From Umbelopsis isabellina (Eukaryota; Mucoromycota; Umbelopsidomycetes; Umbelopsidales; Umbelopsidaceae): a stretch of DNA of 64,000 bases. The notes beneath the pieces were generated by a model. The model saw only the letters and a list, made by a program, of their open reading frames with translations. It had not been told where the DNA came from and did not search any database. Below, piece after piece: positions 10,865 through 22,130 of this stretch. The DNA lies in NCBI GenBank assembly GCA_016758905.1, contig JAEPQZ010000014.1, positions 558,001 to 622,000 on the forward strand. Reading direction: 5' to 3'. The translations under genes and the position numbers were made by a program. The stretch's first letter is position 1. Every line of letters starts with the position of its first letter.

Positions 10865-13562
10865 ATGAACTCGATTTACCAGGTCGATGATTTAGTAAAG
10901 GAATATCTACTGGTACGTGGCAGAACAGCAATGAAGCCTCGCCGGCCGTGAGCCCATTTCAGTCGCTTCTCTGACGTAAAACTGACTCATTCTTACAGTT
11001 CAGAGGATTCACTAGCAGCTTTCGTGCTCTGGAGCTAGAGAGTCGGGTCGATAAGGATAAAGGATTTCAGGTGTGTATAGATACATCGGTCAGGAAGAAG
11101 CTCGCATCACTAAACCTGCTCTAAATGATGTCAGGTCGACAAGATCATTGAAGAGTTGTTTGGATATGTCCACAATAGCGAAATCTCTAATTTGATGGAC
11201 TACTGGCGGTATTTGGATACACGATACTTCTCTAGGCTCGATAGTCGCTTTCAGCGGACAGTAAAGAAGTTTGAGTTGTGCTTATTACGGTATTATCTGA
11301 TACATGGTAGGTTAATTGAGTTTGATCTGATGCATACTTCTAGTTGTTGGTGCCACTGACACATTTTGCTTTAAGCTATGCAAGCCAAGAAACGTGACAA
11401 AGTCATAGAGTTTTTTGACGTTTATGGTGCTGAGTTACATGAGAATCCAGAATGGCTCAAGTGGTTCGGTAAGTCAGCGACTACGATACACAGCGGTTTC
11501 TCACTTGACGACTAATGCCATCGAATTAGCTTTACCATACTCTAAAAATCCAACAACCGACCCAGCTTTTGAAACATTTTTTTCAAAACAATGGCTGGAT
11601 AATTACATTGTATCTCTCCATAACTTTCTGAATACAATATTCCAAAATATGCGTAAGTAACATGGCGTTGATCTGTTTAGCAAATGCCGAAGTGGAGCTA
11701 ACTATTATCATATGCTCTTCAACCCACAGCATTGCCGAGTCTTTTGGCTATCAACTTGGATAGGCTTCAACGAAAATCGCAGCAAAATGAAATCGAGTCA
11801 TTGAAGTTATCAATAGATTCGCTAAAATCGAACGTAGAGGCTTTAGAAGGGGAAAACCTCTCCTTGAAGCAAAAATTAACCGAAACGAAGAAGGAGATGA
11901 CGGATGGTATGACGCGGATGCGGCGACGAGCAGTGTCAATGATCGATGCCAAGCCGCGCTCAACCATCAGCAACTCGGAATCGTCTGGAAAATTAGAAGC
12001 TTCAAGTAAAAAGCGTTCGTCTGTATCTAAATCTAAATCAATCGCTGAAGATGATGGAGACAGCGACTTGTCCACCACAGAATCTGTATCGGATAGCAAC
12101 GAGACGTTCATTATCACCACTCAGGAAGAATTCTTTGAACATACATCTGGTATTACGCATGCCAAGTTTTCAAGTGATGGTACTTCTATTGCGAGCTGTG
12201 ATATGGATAACATTATCCGCACTTGGTCTTATCATGACCAACTCTCCAACCCTTCCAAAATCAAAAATGCATCCAATGTCCTGTCTTTGGAATGGGAGGC
12301 GCGATCAAACAAATTGGTAACTACAACAGATGAACTGGTTTTACAATATTTATATATCGATGGGCATGTCCTGACATCTTAGTTTTAGCTGTTGATAGGT
12401 ACAGATTCTGGCTTGATCCGCGTGTATAATACCGAATCTCAGTCCATTGTTCACAACTTTCGCACGGATGACAAGTATAGCAGGTAAGTAAATCAGTACA
12501 GGCTGTTCAACCAACTTCAACATTTGTTGCTTACACCAACGGTCATTAGGATTACCCACTTGTCCTGTAACCCTTCAGAACCAGCGTTTGTGAGTTCGGC
12601 TTCAAATGTACTATATGGAGCGCAAAATGCTTCTGCCGGAAGCTTGACGTCGTGGAATTTGAAAACCATGCAAGTCCAACAAACATTTGTTTTGGAAGGA
12701 GAAGAGGCATCGTCGTTTGTCAATAGTGTACAGTTCAATCATAATGGTCAACTGTTCGTTACTGGAAACGATGATGGACTGATTAAAATCTTTGGTAAGC
12801 ATAGCTCGAGCAATGATTTTGTTTAAGAAATGCTGTTGTTGATGATGATTTTGATGTAGATGCACGAACAATCAGACCGATCATGGAATGGAAATCCAAA
12901 GATTCAGTAGCATCTTGCTTTGCACAGTTCAGTTTTGATGAAACGTCCATTTTAGATGTCTCGGCAAATGGAACAGTAAGAATTGTTTTAATTGTGAATT
13001 CAGTTTTGAAGAAGCAGCTGCTCATACACATCATCCCTCTCAGTTCACACAATGGTCAATACATAAACCTGGAGAATCAGTTTCTTCAGTCAAGCTTGCA
13101 GGTTTCCCTCCGCCTTCACCATTTAGTACACCAGAATCTGCGGCTGCAACTCAATCACCTATCGATATCCCTGCGTCTTCATCTGCTATCCATGATATAC
13201 CAAAACCTCGAGTTTCCTCATCATCAGCTTCTCGTCGATCGGTGTCATCGATGCGGTCTGGAAGATTGCCACCCATGGATGATACAGTAACGCAGAATCT
13301 ATTGTCCGTCACTCCGCGGCCTCAGATGGTGGCATTCAGTCACGACACCGAGCACCTCTTGTGTGCGGCATCGGCTAGCGAAGAAGCAAAGACTCCTGTG
13401 GTTGGTATGATCTACCAGGTTTCTAGCGGAGAACCTATCCAGCAGGTCACATCACCTCAGAATGAAAAGATTACCGTGGTCGATTGGACTAGCACTGCCA
13501 ATGCTTGTTTGACTGGTACTGCCGACGGCAGTATCCGCGTCACCAAACTGCTTCGAGTCTAA
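10865..13562 (+). CDS. WDR91-like WD40 protein, 689 aa
   Basis: Ten exons: 10865-10912, 10999-11070, 11135-11306, 11376-11468, 11530-11652, 11730-12316, 12389-12483, 12550-12794, 12860-12975 and 13044-13562. The N-terminus (VKEYLLFRGFTSSFRALE, VDKDKGFQVDKIIEEL, DTRYFSRLDSRFQRTV, KFELCLLRYYLIHAMQ) matches the LisH-like head of animal WDR91. A coiled coil follows (about residues 175-235), then a Ser-rich basic linker, then WD40 repeats from about residue 280 (HTSGITHAKFSSDGTSIAS, DSGLIRVYNTES, NSVQFNHNGQLFVTGNDDG). A Ser-rich insertion of about 70 residues separates the last two blades. In animals WDR91 is a Rab7 effector that limits PI3P and drives early-to-late endosome conversion, so a role in endosome maturation is inferred. 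WDR91 is absent from budding and fission yeast, which supports an early-diverging fungus. Confidence 0.87.
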
Positions 13563-13625
13563 TTACAATGAAAGCACCGCACCCCCACTCATCTCCTCAT
13601 TCCTTGCTCTTCTCGGCTCAATAGG

Positions 13626-13650
13626 CTATGCTATGCTATGCTATGCTATG
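13626..13650. repeat. Pentanucleotide microsatellite (CTATG)5
   Basis: Five exact tandem copies of CTATG just after the WDR91-like stop, followed by a degenerate copy (CCATG). It lies between two convergent genes, so it is probably in 3' UTR sequence. Confidence 0.9.
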
Positions 13651-13803
13651 CCATGCCTATGATATCTTATTTGTTCTATAGTGCCTTGTTACATTTATTT
13701 TTTTTTAAAACTTTTTGGCGTGTATAAAAATGGGTTTGAATAGTCTATACTGTACAATGGGAGACAAGATAAATGTGCCATAAAAAAAATGGAAATTTTA
13801 GTT

Positions 13804-15620
13804 TTATGATGATGGTTTCTTGTTACCATCTTGTCGACGATCTTGTTGACGATCTTGTTGACGACGACCCTTATTGGCAATATATTCACGTAGATACGGG
13901 GTGATTTCCAAACCAAACGTCTCCATCTCATCTAGAGCAACCTTCACGCGGGGATCCGATTCTCGCACCAGCTTCTTGACCAAGTGCTCGTAGCACACAC
14001 GTGGTGGTATGATATTGTATTGCTTCATTTCCTCCAAATACAAAAAGGCGTCTTCGTAGTCTTTTTGAGTACAAGCGAGCATGATACGTTTGGTAAAAGT
14101 GGCAATGTTGGGACGAACGTTGGCGTCCTTCATGTGGGTCAAGATCAAATCACCCATTTGTCTGTTGCGTGCCATCAAGCACGCGTCTAACGCATAGTTG
14201 TATGTGTCAATGTTGGGTTGCACATCCAACTTGGCAGCTTCTTGGTACGTTGATATTGACCGATGAAGGTCTTTGGCCCTCACACAAGCGCGCAGTACCA
14301 CATTAAAGGCAATGGTGTCAATCTCCTTGCCCTCCTGCTTCAGTTGTTCCAAGATATAAAACGCTTGATCAATCTTTTCAAGGTTTCCTTCAATGCTATC
14401 AAAAATGGCTGATGCTGTGTGCTTGGTAGCAGAGATTGCACAGCTGCGCATGATTTCCAAAACAGAAAACGCTCCCTTGAGGTCTCCTTGGCCCACAAAT
14501 GCCTGAACCAATGGTGCAAAATGGTGCTCTTGGTATTGGTAGCCTTGCTTGCCAAGACAGTCAATCATGCTGGAAGCGAGTTCGATGTTACCCAACTTGC
14601 CGGCAAGATTCATGACCATAATTGCAGTGCCATCATCGGGGAGTGACAGACTCTTTCGCTGAATCAATTCCCATATACCCTGCACAATATCCACTTTCTC
14701 AAGCTTGGCTGCAGAACGAAGCAAAGGCAAACCAATGCTTGGTGTGATGTTCAAAGGCAAGTTTGCCTTATCCGCATCTTGCAACAATTTCCAGCCCAGG
14801 TCTAGCTCATCAACCTCACCACATAATCGGATGATATGATCGTAAGAAAGGGCATTTGGTCGAATGCCATCGGAAAGTGCAGTCTCATGAATGTCCAGAG
14901 CCTGTTCAAGTCGGCTAAAGTCATGCAAGTTCCTCAACATGTTGTAATACGAAATAGCATCGGGCTTCACACCTTTCTCTCGCATGACGCCTAGGATTTT
15001 GACCTGTTCGGTGATAGAACCTTCGTTTGCTAGAGCCTGCGATGACAATTGAGACGCTTTAGTCATGTCTTACCTGTGCTGACCGTCCCATTCAGAAAAC
15101 ATGTGTTAGCCTTACCTTAATCACTACGTTGAAAATTTCGACGCTGGGTGTATAACGCCGCAAGATCTGGTCAAAGGTAGCCAACAACTTTCTTGTATCC
15201 TTCTTCATAGCCAGCATTTGCAGTTTGTATACCCAGGTATCGAGATTGAACTTGATCGATTTCTCTTCCATTTCTTGGAAAATGCTGGACATATTGTTCA
15301 AACCATTGGGGTTTCTTCGTTTGCTATATTGAATCATTTGTTTGGCGAGCTTGGTGTGATAACTCTCGAGAGAGCCGCTATCAAACGGGCTTGCATTTTT
15401 TCTCGATTCAGCGGCGGATTCTTGCAATGTACTATTGAATCGGGCAAGCGCTATTTGAGGAGCGCAAACAGAGTACCAATAAAGAGACGGTCAGTCTACC
15501 AAGCATTTAACACCAGTGGTAAGCGAACATATACTTACAAGGAATGTGCTGCGCTCTTAGGCTCCTTCCAGTGCTAGGAAGAGCCCTGAGGACGATGCTT
15601 GACTTTCTTACTGCAAACAT
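13804..15620 (-). CDS. Mitochondrial pentatricopeptide-repeat (PPR) protein, 549 aa
   Basis: Three exons: 15620-15539, 15450-15116 and 15036-13804. The start MFAVRKSSIVLRALPSTGR is Arg/Ser-rich with no acidic residues, a good mitochondrial presequence. From about residue 90 it contains PPR motifs, for example REKGVKPDAISYYNMLRNLH, IRPNALSYDHIIRLC, KLDVQPNIDTYNYALDACL and DANVRPNIATFTKRIML. Such proteins bind single-stranded organelle RNA and act in its stability, processing or translation. The exon 2/3 junction uses the internal TCGCAG acceptor (exon from 15036). That removes an apparent ATG at 15066 and rebuilds a clean PPR, EIFNVVIKALANEGS. The C-terminal tail has Arg/Gln/Asp repeats (RRQQDRQQDRRQD). 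The gene is divergent from the coiled-coil gene at 15840. I cannot name the specific RNA target. Confidence 0.87.
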
Positions 15621-15651
15621 GCTGTCCCTGGCAAAAGTTAGCGGAATCAAC

Positions 15652-15678
15652 CAGTTCACAAAAAAAAAAAGTGAACTG
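15652..15678. repeat. Inverted repeat with A-tract loop in a divergent promoter
   Basis: CAGTTCAC, eleven A, then GTGAACTG: perfect 8-base arms. It lies in the 219-base space between the divergent PPR and coiled-coil genes and could be a dimeric transcription-factor site. No function is shown. Confidence 0.6.
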
Positions 15679-15839
15679 CCAAAACAAGTTGGATCACGTG
15701 CTCGTCGCGTTGAACGCAAATCGAATCGAGGTAAAAATTACAGTCGCCAAATTCGCGGTAACGCGCGCCTAATTTTTTTGTTACAGAGAGCTATTCCGTT
15801 GCCACAGTCCAACGTATACAAATTGCTCATTAATTCAAC

Positions 15840-17309
15840 ATGTCAGACAGCACATCACCTAGTGTGAAGGAGAGAGCGGCGGCTATAGAGAGGCGGCTTA
15901 GCTCAACTGCTGATAATGCCAGGTAATACCTACCGGTGCAACTGTATCTCACACAAGCGTATATTAAGCTCGTCAAATAGGCACACATCTGTCGATAGGC
16001 CCTGGACTTCAAGGCTACATCATACGCCGAACTCTAGATTCTCATTGCGAAAGGCATCACCTACATCATCGGCGTTTCGCCCACAACGACCTACTAGGAT
16101 ATTCTCGAAAGAAATTGAACGAGCAGCCTTGCAACCACGACGGACTATCACCAAACACCACAATGGTGACAAGGGACTGGACAACATGAAATCAATCAGC
16201 GATATTCGAGGGTCAATACGGAGCTTGAGACAGAGACTCGACTCTACCCTTATTCACGACGAACCGAGCACTGATATGTTCTCTGCTGCGAACTTGGAGG
16301 AGCACAATACCAATGCAGAGTCCAGTTCCCTGCCTTTTGCCAAACGCCATTTTGAAGAATCCGCCGAAGATAGTATGAGCAAAATGAGTAACAGCGCTCC
16401 CTTTCGGCATCTGTCTACAATGAGTAGCCTCGATACCCCTAGCAAAAGCATGTACTCCACCAAGTCTATAACATCACCACCGTTACGACCAAACGGATCT
16501 AGTCGGGATATTGATCAGGATCAATTAGGCGTCATATATGCTCAATATTTACAGGCAGTGTATAAAGCATCACAAGGTTCGCGACAATTTGAGAGGAAGC
16601 AAGCAGTGGCGGAGGTAGTACTTGACGTTGAGTATTGTCAATTTAATTAACCCCAGTTTTACTGATAAACATATGGTTAGGAACGGATCAGAAGGCTGAC
16701 TGATGAATTGGACAGGCGCCAATATGAGCTTAATGTTTTCGAAGGCAAAATCAGAATGGCAACTGAAATTAACAAGATTGACGAACTGCTGCGTGCTCAA
16801 GTAAGCGTTCAACGCCTGGGTTACTTTTTCATTCGTAGAAAGTCTTTCTCATGTTCATTTACCTTTAGAAGGAAAATTTGGTAACCACGGCGTGTAGCCT
16901 AGCGAAATTTCAAAGCCCAGTTAATCTATATATGGAAAAGATGGACAAGGCCAGTTTGATTGTTTCGTTGGAAGATCCCATGTGGGAGGAACTTGGTAAA
17001 TGAAATGATTGAATTCGATAACACATCAATACAATGCAACATTAACCATTGTTTTCGTAGACCACTTAAATGCCCGGGTTATGGAGTGCAATAGTATGCT
17101 ACGCGACCTTGAAAAAACTCCTGCACAACAGGAGCAGGTAAGGATTGTCCAGAACGCGTGCTTGTAATAGTGCATAAGCCTCCTCACATTACCTTTTTTA
17201 ATTACAGCAAGCGAGCCCGTTCCTACAAGCCATGCAAACCACCTGTACGGCATTGAAGCAAGAAATTGATTTATTATGCGATTGTAAACAATTACTAGCA
17301 CAATCATAA
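15840..17309 (+). CDS. Coiled-coil protein, possibly HAUS8-like augmin subunit, 380 aa
   Basis: Six exons: 15840-15922, 15981-16614, 16681-16800, 16869-16995, 17061-17137 and 17208-17309. The first 220 residues are basic, Ser/Arg/Pro-rich and probably disordered (RRTITKHHNG, GSIRSLRQRLD), like a microtubule-binding tail. From about residue 225 the protein is helical: LGVIYAQYLQAVYKAS, then a charged coiled coil, then INKIDELLRAQKENL. A disordered basic N-terminus followed by a helical core resembles HAUS8/Hice1 of the augmin complex, which recruits gamma-tubulin to spindle microtubules. The resemblance is to layout and short motifs only. Other microtubule-associated or kinetochore coiled-coil proteins remain possible. 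The gene structure is firm; the name is not. Confidence 0.55.
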
Positions 17310-17424
17310 ATCGCTACTATTCCACCAGAGCTGAATACAGCTCGAAGATACTCTATGTACATATAAAGAAGCAAAAGAATATAAAGCTTGTTGATATACT
17401 ATTCTCTTGCATAGTTTGTTTTGG

Positions 17425-18431
17425 TCAAGCACTGTAAGACTGATGACGACTCTGCTCCATTGATGTTGCAAATGGATCTCTGTACACTGACTCTGTGTAT
17501 GTAGACCACCTTTTACGGGTCTTGCGGTTTCTTCTCATTCTCACTACTGCAAATGCAAGCATACCAATCAGAACTGCACCGGCGATCACGCCAACCACAA
17601 TAGGAACAGTGTAGTTCTGTGGTGTAGGTTCAGTCTTATCTTTGATGGCTGGTAAAAACGATTGTGTGCTTGTTGACACCGGCATGATGGATGAGGAGGA
17701 GATAGTGGGGGTGGTGGAGTATATGCTAGTAATTGAAAATAATGTACTGCTTGTAGAGGTAGGGATGGTTGATATGCTTGAAAATAATGATGATGTAGCT
17801 AGTGATGAAGTGAATAACAAAGAATTGAGTTTAGTTCGAGCACTAGGTGTTGATGTCGCCAATGAGAAGGTGCTCGAGATTTTTGAGCTAGACATATCAT
17901 CACGTACAGACGACGTGTGAGGTACATAGGTGAGAGTGACAATTCTGGTGGGCAGCATGGTTTTTTTGCCGGTTACAATGGCAGAGTAGTCAGAGTACGA
18001 TGAGTTGTCATCATCATCGTCGTAAAAGAGGCCGGAGCCGGATTTGGGCTTGTCGCCATCACCATATTTGCTTTCGTCTAAGCTTGATCGATGTTTCGAT
18101 CGTGCGCTGTCAGACAGTGGTATATGATAAACACTATCTGTATCGCTAAAGCCATCGTCTTGGTCTGAATTTTCGTTGCTGGATGTATTTGCTTTGTCCT
18201 TTTTGCTCGAAGTGGCATAAGATCGGCCACTGGTGGGGTCCCAATCCCAATCGTCTAGATATGGCTGAATTGAATTCTGGTCTTCATCGTCCATCATAAA
18301 AGAAAAAGATCAAGCAATGGAAAGAGAAACAAGAGAAACAAATTTACGGTATAATTGAGGAGTACTGATGAGGAACAAAAGGGGATATTTTCAGTTTCAT
18401 TAAAGCACTCGGGATAGTCACTTTGCTCCAT
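17425..18431 (-). CDS. Ser/Thr-rich single-pass membrane protein
   Basis: The certain part is exon 18276-17425. It has an acidic, Ser-rich N-terminal part (DSARSKHRSSLDE, LFYDDDDDNSSYSDY), a long Ser/Thr/Ile stretch of the kind that is heavily O-mannosylated (about 90 residues), one membrane helix (YTVPIVVGVIAGAVLIGMLAFAVV, about 20 apolar residues), then a basic stop-transfer (RMRRNRKTRKRW) and a short tail with YTESVYRDPF. An upstream exon 18431-18348 (MEQSDYPECFNETENIPFC..) keeps frame through GTAAAT..CCAG. It resembles the Cys-containing start of Mucorales cell-surface proteins, but a signal peptide is not seen, so the true 5' end may lie in a further upstream exon. A role as a wall sensor or adhesin-like protein is inferred from layout only. 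Confidence 0.6.
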
Positions 18432-18741
18432 ATCAAGGGCTGGTAACAATCTAAGCAAACGAAAAATTTCTCGACACAATCAAACCACTCTACAAAATGT
18501 CAAGGCAATAATAACAAATTTAGTATTAACTGGATAATTGGTAATAGAACTCTCATATATATACAAAAGAGCAAAACTAGAATGAGGCAAATAAAGGAAG
18601 AAAAGAGAGGAATATGATGTTGATGGCATAGACGGTAAAGAAAGGTGAGGCTGATGTATTTTAGAAGCTAGAGAAACCAAGGAGAAGAGGTGTTTTTTTT
18701 TTTTGCAAAATGGTAAATTCGTGAGAGTGTATGGTACATCA

Positions 18742-20091
18742 TTACAAATTTTCAAAGATGAACTGAGGTGGAGCGGCGTTATCCACTTGCTCATACTTAA
18801 GAAATTGATCGTTCTGTTGCTGAGCCATGGCACATGCATCCGGTTGCTGCATCAACGGTTGTTGGTATAGTTGTTGTTGTTGTTGTTGTTGTTGCTGCTG
18901 CTGCTGCTGCTGACGCTGCTCTAAAGCTACTGCACAACCATTCTCAACCTTTAAATGTCTATTGAGTGCGTCTGTGCGCGCAAAGGCCTTTCCACAATTG
19001 GGGCATACGTGAGGTTTAACGCCAGAATGCAATTTGGCGTGTCTGTTCCTATCGTGTTGCCTTGCAAACGCTTTGTCACACGATGGGTGGGGGCACAAAT
19101 AGGGTCGTTCAGAAGTGTGCGTTCTAAGATGAGATGACAAATTGTAGGGCCGAGTGAATGTCTTTCCACACCCTGGATGTTCACATTTGTAGATTTGAGA
19201 TTGGTCTGAATTGTGTTTGCTCACGGATTTACTTCGTCTTCGAGATGGTACAGATAATGACAGCGTATCCGCTTCATTGGGGGTTATGTACGGTGGCTCG
19301 GATAATCGTCTTCTACGGCTGGCACTCGTGGAAGGGTTGAGTAGCTGGTTGGAAGGCGATGTACTAGAAATCCTATCCTGAAGATTGTATTGCTTCAAAA
19401 ATGCTTGGTATCCCTCATCGTCATATGATGATGACCCATTCTCATGTCCTTGACCCATTAAATCATCCAGTAGCTTCATGTTGCCGTTATGTTGAACGGG
19501 TAAAGGTTCCACCACTTCAATTGAAATCGAAGGTGTTCTAAAGTGATGTCCACCGCCTCCTCCATTTGTTGTCGGTTGTGAAACTGAAAATGTTGGTGGG
19601 GCGTGGGGGAAGATGGGAGTGTCTAACATATCCCCTAATTCGGCATTATTTGTTATGGGTGGGATATCCGTGTTCAAGTCGAGAGCTGCTATATCTATTT
19701 CTGCAGATAACGCTGGAGAGAGGTCATAGTTATGATGTGGCGAAGCCAAGGGACTTGGATAATACGATGAGTCTCCAGATACCGAGGATAAGGCGTCCCA
19801 ACCATTTTGAGCTGGTACCGATGACCGATACTGGTTATCGTAAGCGTGATCAGAGTAGTCGGAGTAAAGTGACCCGACCGGCGAGTGTATGGAAGGTGAG
19901 TGCACAGCTATATTCATCATGATGGCATGTTCCTCTTCAGGTGTCATGAGCTGTGGAGGTTGCAAACCGTTTATTGGCATACCTGCTAAAGCAAGTTCAG
20001 GTGATAGCTGGTCATAAGATTGCTGTTGATGTTGTTCCTGAGCCCATCTCAACGTTTGGTCTTGGTGATTGATATCCCAAGGAAGAGTCAT
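18742..20091 (-). CDS. CRZ1: Crz1-type C2H2 transcription factor, 449 aa
   Basis: A single exon. The zinc fingers at about residues 300-385 read YKCEHPGCGKTFTRPYNLSSH, YLCPHPSCDKAFARQHDRNRH and HVCPNCGKAFARTDALNRH. The PYNL..HLRTHT, FARQHDR.RH and FAR.DAL.RH signatures are those of Crz1/PrzA, the calcineurin-dephosphorylated factor that enters the nucleus after calcium or cell-wall stress. A candidate calcineurin docking site of PxIxIT type, PSISIE, lies at about residue 187. Ser-rich segments (RRRSKSVS, SRRRRLSEP) fit regulated phosphorylation near the nuclear localisation signal. After the fingers comes a polyglutamine run encoded by a CAA/CAG microsatellite. About 2 kb of intergenic DNA lies upstream, which suits a regulated gene. 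Confidence 0.88.
   Translation of the reverse strand: MTLPWDINHQDQTLRWAQEQHQQQSYDQLSPELALAGMPINGLQPPQLMTPEEEHAIMMNIAVHSPSIHSPVGSLYSDYSDHAYDNQYRSSVPAQNGWDALSSVSGDSSYYPSPLASPHHNYDLSPALSAEIDIAALDLNTDIPPITNNAELGDMLDTPIFPHAPPTFSVSQPTTNGGGGGHHFRTPSISIEVVEPLPVQHNGNMKLLDDLMGQGHENGSSSYDDEGYQAFLKQYNLQDRISSTSPSNQLLNPSTSASRRRRLSEPPYITPNEADTLSLSVPSRRRSKSVSKHNSDQSQIYKCEHPGCGKTFTRPYNLSSHLRTHTSERPYLCPHPSCDKAFARQHDRNRHAKLHSGVKPHVCPNCGKAFARTDALNRHLKVENGCAVALEQRQQQQQQQQQQQQQQLYQQPLMQQPDACAMAQQQNDQFLKYEQVDNAAPPQFIFENL
18868..18918. repeat. CAA/CAG polyglutamine microsatellite in the Crz1-like gene
   Basis: On the plus strand this reads as TTG units followed by TGC units. It encodes about 17 glutamines in the C-terminal tail of the Crz1-like protein. 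Such repeats often vary in length between strains. Confidence 0.85.
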
Positions 20092-22130
20092 TGTATAACG
20101 ATATTACAAGGATATAAAAGAGAAAGAGGCAATCAAAAGAAAGAAAAGGTTTTTTTGGAGAGAGAAGAGAAGAGAGGGCACAGTTACTTTAATAGTTTTT
20201 TTTATTATTTCTCCTCAGCTGCTCAAGGGCCGTGTGTGCAACCATTAGGTACTACCTGGGATAAACCTTTCATCATCATGAAAATAGTAACAAGAAATTT
20301 GCTACGAGCCACACCGTTCTTACTCAGCAAATGTTATTGTTGTAAAGGAGGCTCACGCAAACTCATACTTGTATGTACATGAACAAATTATGGTGCTAGG
20401 AGTTTGCTTGCTTCGTGCTTAGGAGGTGTTCATTTTGATGCGCCTTCCCAAAAATATTGCCTCCCGATACACACTATCCTGAACTTTGGAGAAACCCAAA
20501 AAATTAACATGGCCCATGACAAGTACAATGGTTGTAAAACTCAATTCTTAATTCATTCATTCTGTTATGGTTATATTGACCTTTATTGTTCGTATATCCG
20601 AAATATGAATTGTGTATAAACAATAGAATCAGTCAGCACGCAAAAGCAGCGTGTCTGGCAAACCCAGAAGTAGCTGTAAGCCGGCTGGGTTTTCGGCCAC
20701 CGTGGCTGTGTTCTGCCATAAACGGAAATTCTAAGCTTTCTGACTTTAAAAAGTTGCACACTGGCATGTTCGCTGTGCATCCTTTACTGGAAATTATTGG
20801 GGTTTGGTAGATATCACAAAAACCTAGCATTATGAAAATGACCTCATAGCAAATGGCTTGGATATAGTTCATATGGCAGTGACACCGGCCGATCATTGAT
20901 ACAAGCACCATTGGTTTGAGAGTTATGGATAGGGCGTTCATGTACCTTAGTCCTGGTTTGACGAAAATAAAAAAATAGTTGCCCTGCTTGATGGCTTATT
21001 TGCTTTGTCTTAAAGGTACCGATCTTATTATTAAAAGGTCAGGCTTGCCCAAGCCATGTTTGTGACACTTGTAGCCATTGGGTCTAATTCAACATGCTAT
21101 TTCCAGACACTTCCGAGCTAACTTGTCCCATTTTCATTGTGTTTATGTTAACTTCAGCCTGGCAAATCATTTTGAACAGATGGCAAAAAGTCATGTTTCT
21201 CGTGACATCAAATGAATTTGCCGGTACAGTGCCTTACTTGAAAAATTCAATCTTGGTCTATCAGTACCCTGCCGGCAAATGAGTTATGACGAAATGATGG
21301 CTCGAAAGGAACTTTTGGGATTGCGATTTGCATCGATTTTTCGATCTGTAAGACATTAAAATTAGTAGGTTGAATCCAAAAAATGCTATCGTCCGACATG
21401 AGTTGACGAATAGTTATCAATTAGGTTGGCTGAGTGATGGTATCATTCAAAAAAGAAATCGCCACTATGAGTTGGATTACTCAATGCCGCGTAAGACTTT
21501 TTACAAGCCATCAAACAATCTATTGTTACAATTTGTTATTAACGCCAGCAACTCCATAATACAACATCCTATTGCCGCCCAATGATCTGCCGTTCCAATC
21601 CGTAACAAAAGCCCCGTCTTCACCATAACAAGCATTCTTGCAGTCAGGTGGTCTGCAGCTATCAGCTGTGTTTTGGGCAAGTTATTTTTGGACCGCCACA
21701 GCGTTAAGGCTAATGGCTGCCTTTCTAGTCCAACTCCTGGTAAAGGCTTTTTCCTTCTGATTCATGGTGGTTGACCCTCAGTTAAGGGCTTGCTTGCATA
21801 GCTAATTTGCTAAATAAGGATAATATATCTTTTATTCTTATATATTCAAAGAAAAACCTTCATTTTGGTTCTTGTTGTGTGTAAAAAATAGCTGCTGTTT
21901 GTTTTGATATCATCGACCTGGTGAAATAGGGCCGACGCAAATGTCCCAGGGCCAAAACAAAGATAGGCTCCAGTATAAATTACAGTCAAAACGCATTGAA
22001 ATTTGCAAAGAGATCACATCGTTTAATAAAAAAGAATTTAGTTGATATATATTTACATCCAAGCAAGAGATATTTAGCTGCTAAGTTGATTATATGCCAA
22101 AGGTAACGGCAAGGGTGGGGATTGACATTT
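20092..22130. other. 2-kb intergenic region upstream of the Crz1-like gene
   Basis: Long promoter region of the Crz1-like gene and 3' flank of the TOR gene. The first 150 bases carry purine-rich tracts (GAGAAAGAGG..AGAAGAGAAGAGAG), likely 5' UTR. Open frames here are short, lack family features and do not splice together convincingly. No RNA gene or mobile element is recognised. Confidence 0.5.

Noticed and set aside
15037-15066. ATG at 15066 as start of the PPR protein
   Set aside because: Using the TCGCAG acceptor (exon from 15036) joins to an upstream exon in frame, rebuilds a full PPR motif and gives a mitochondrial presequence.
20092-22130. Short ORFs upstream of the Crz1-like gene
   Set aside because: None has a domain, a consistent intron pattern or a convincing start. 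They are treated as promoter DNA.
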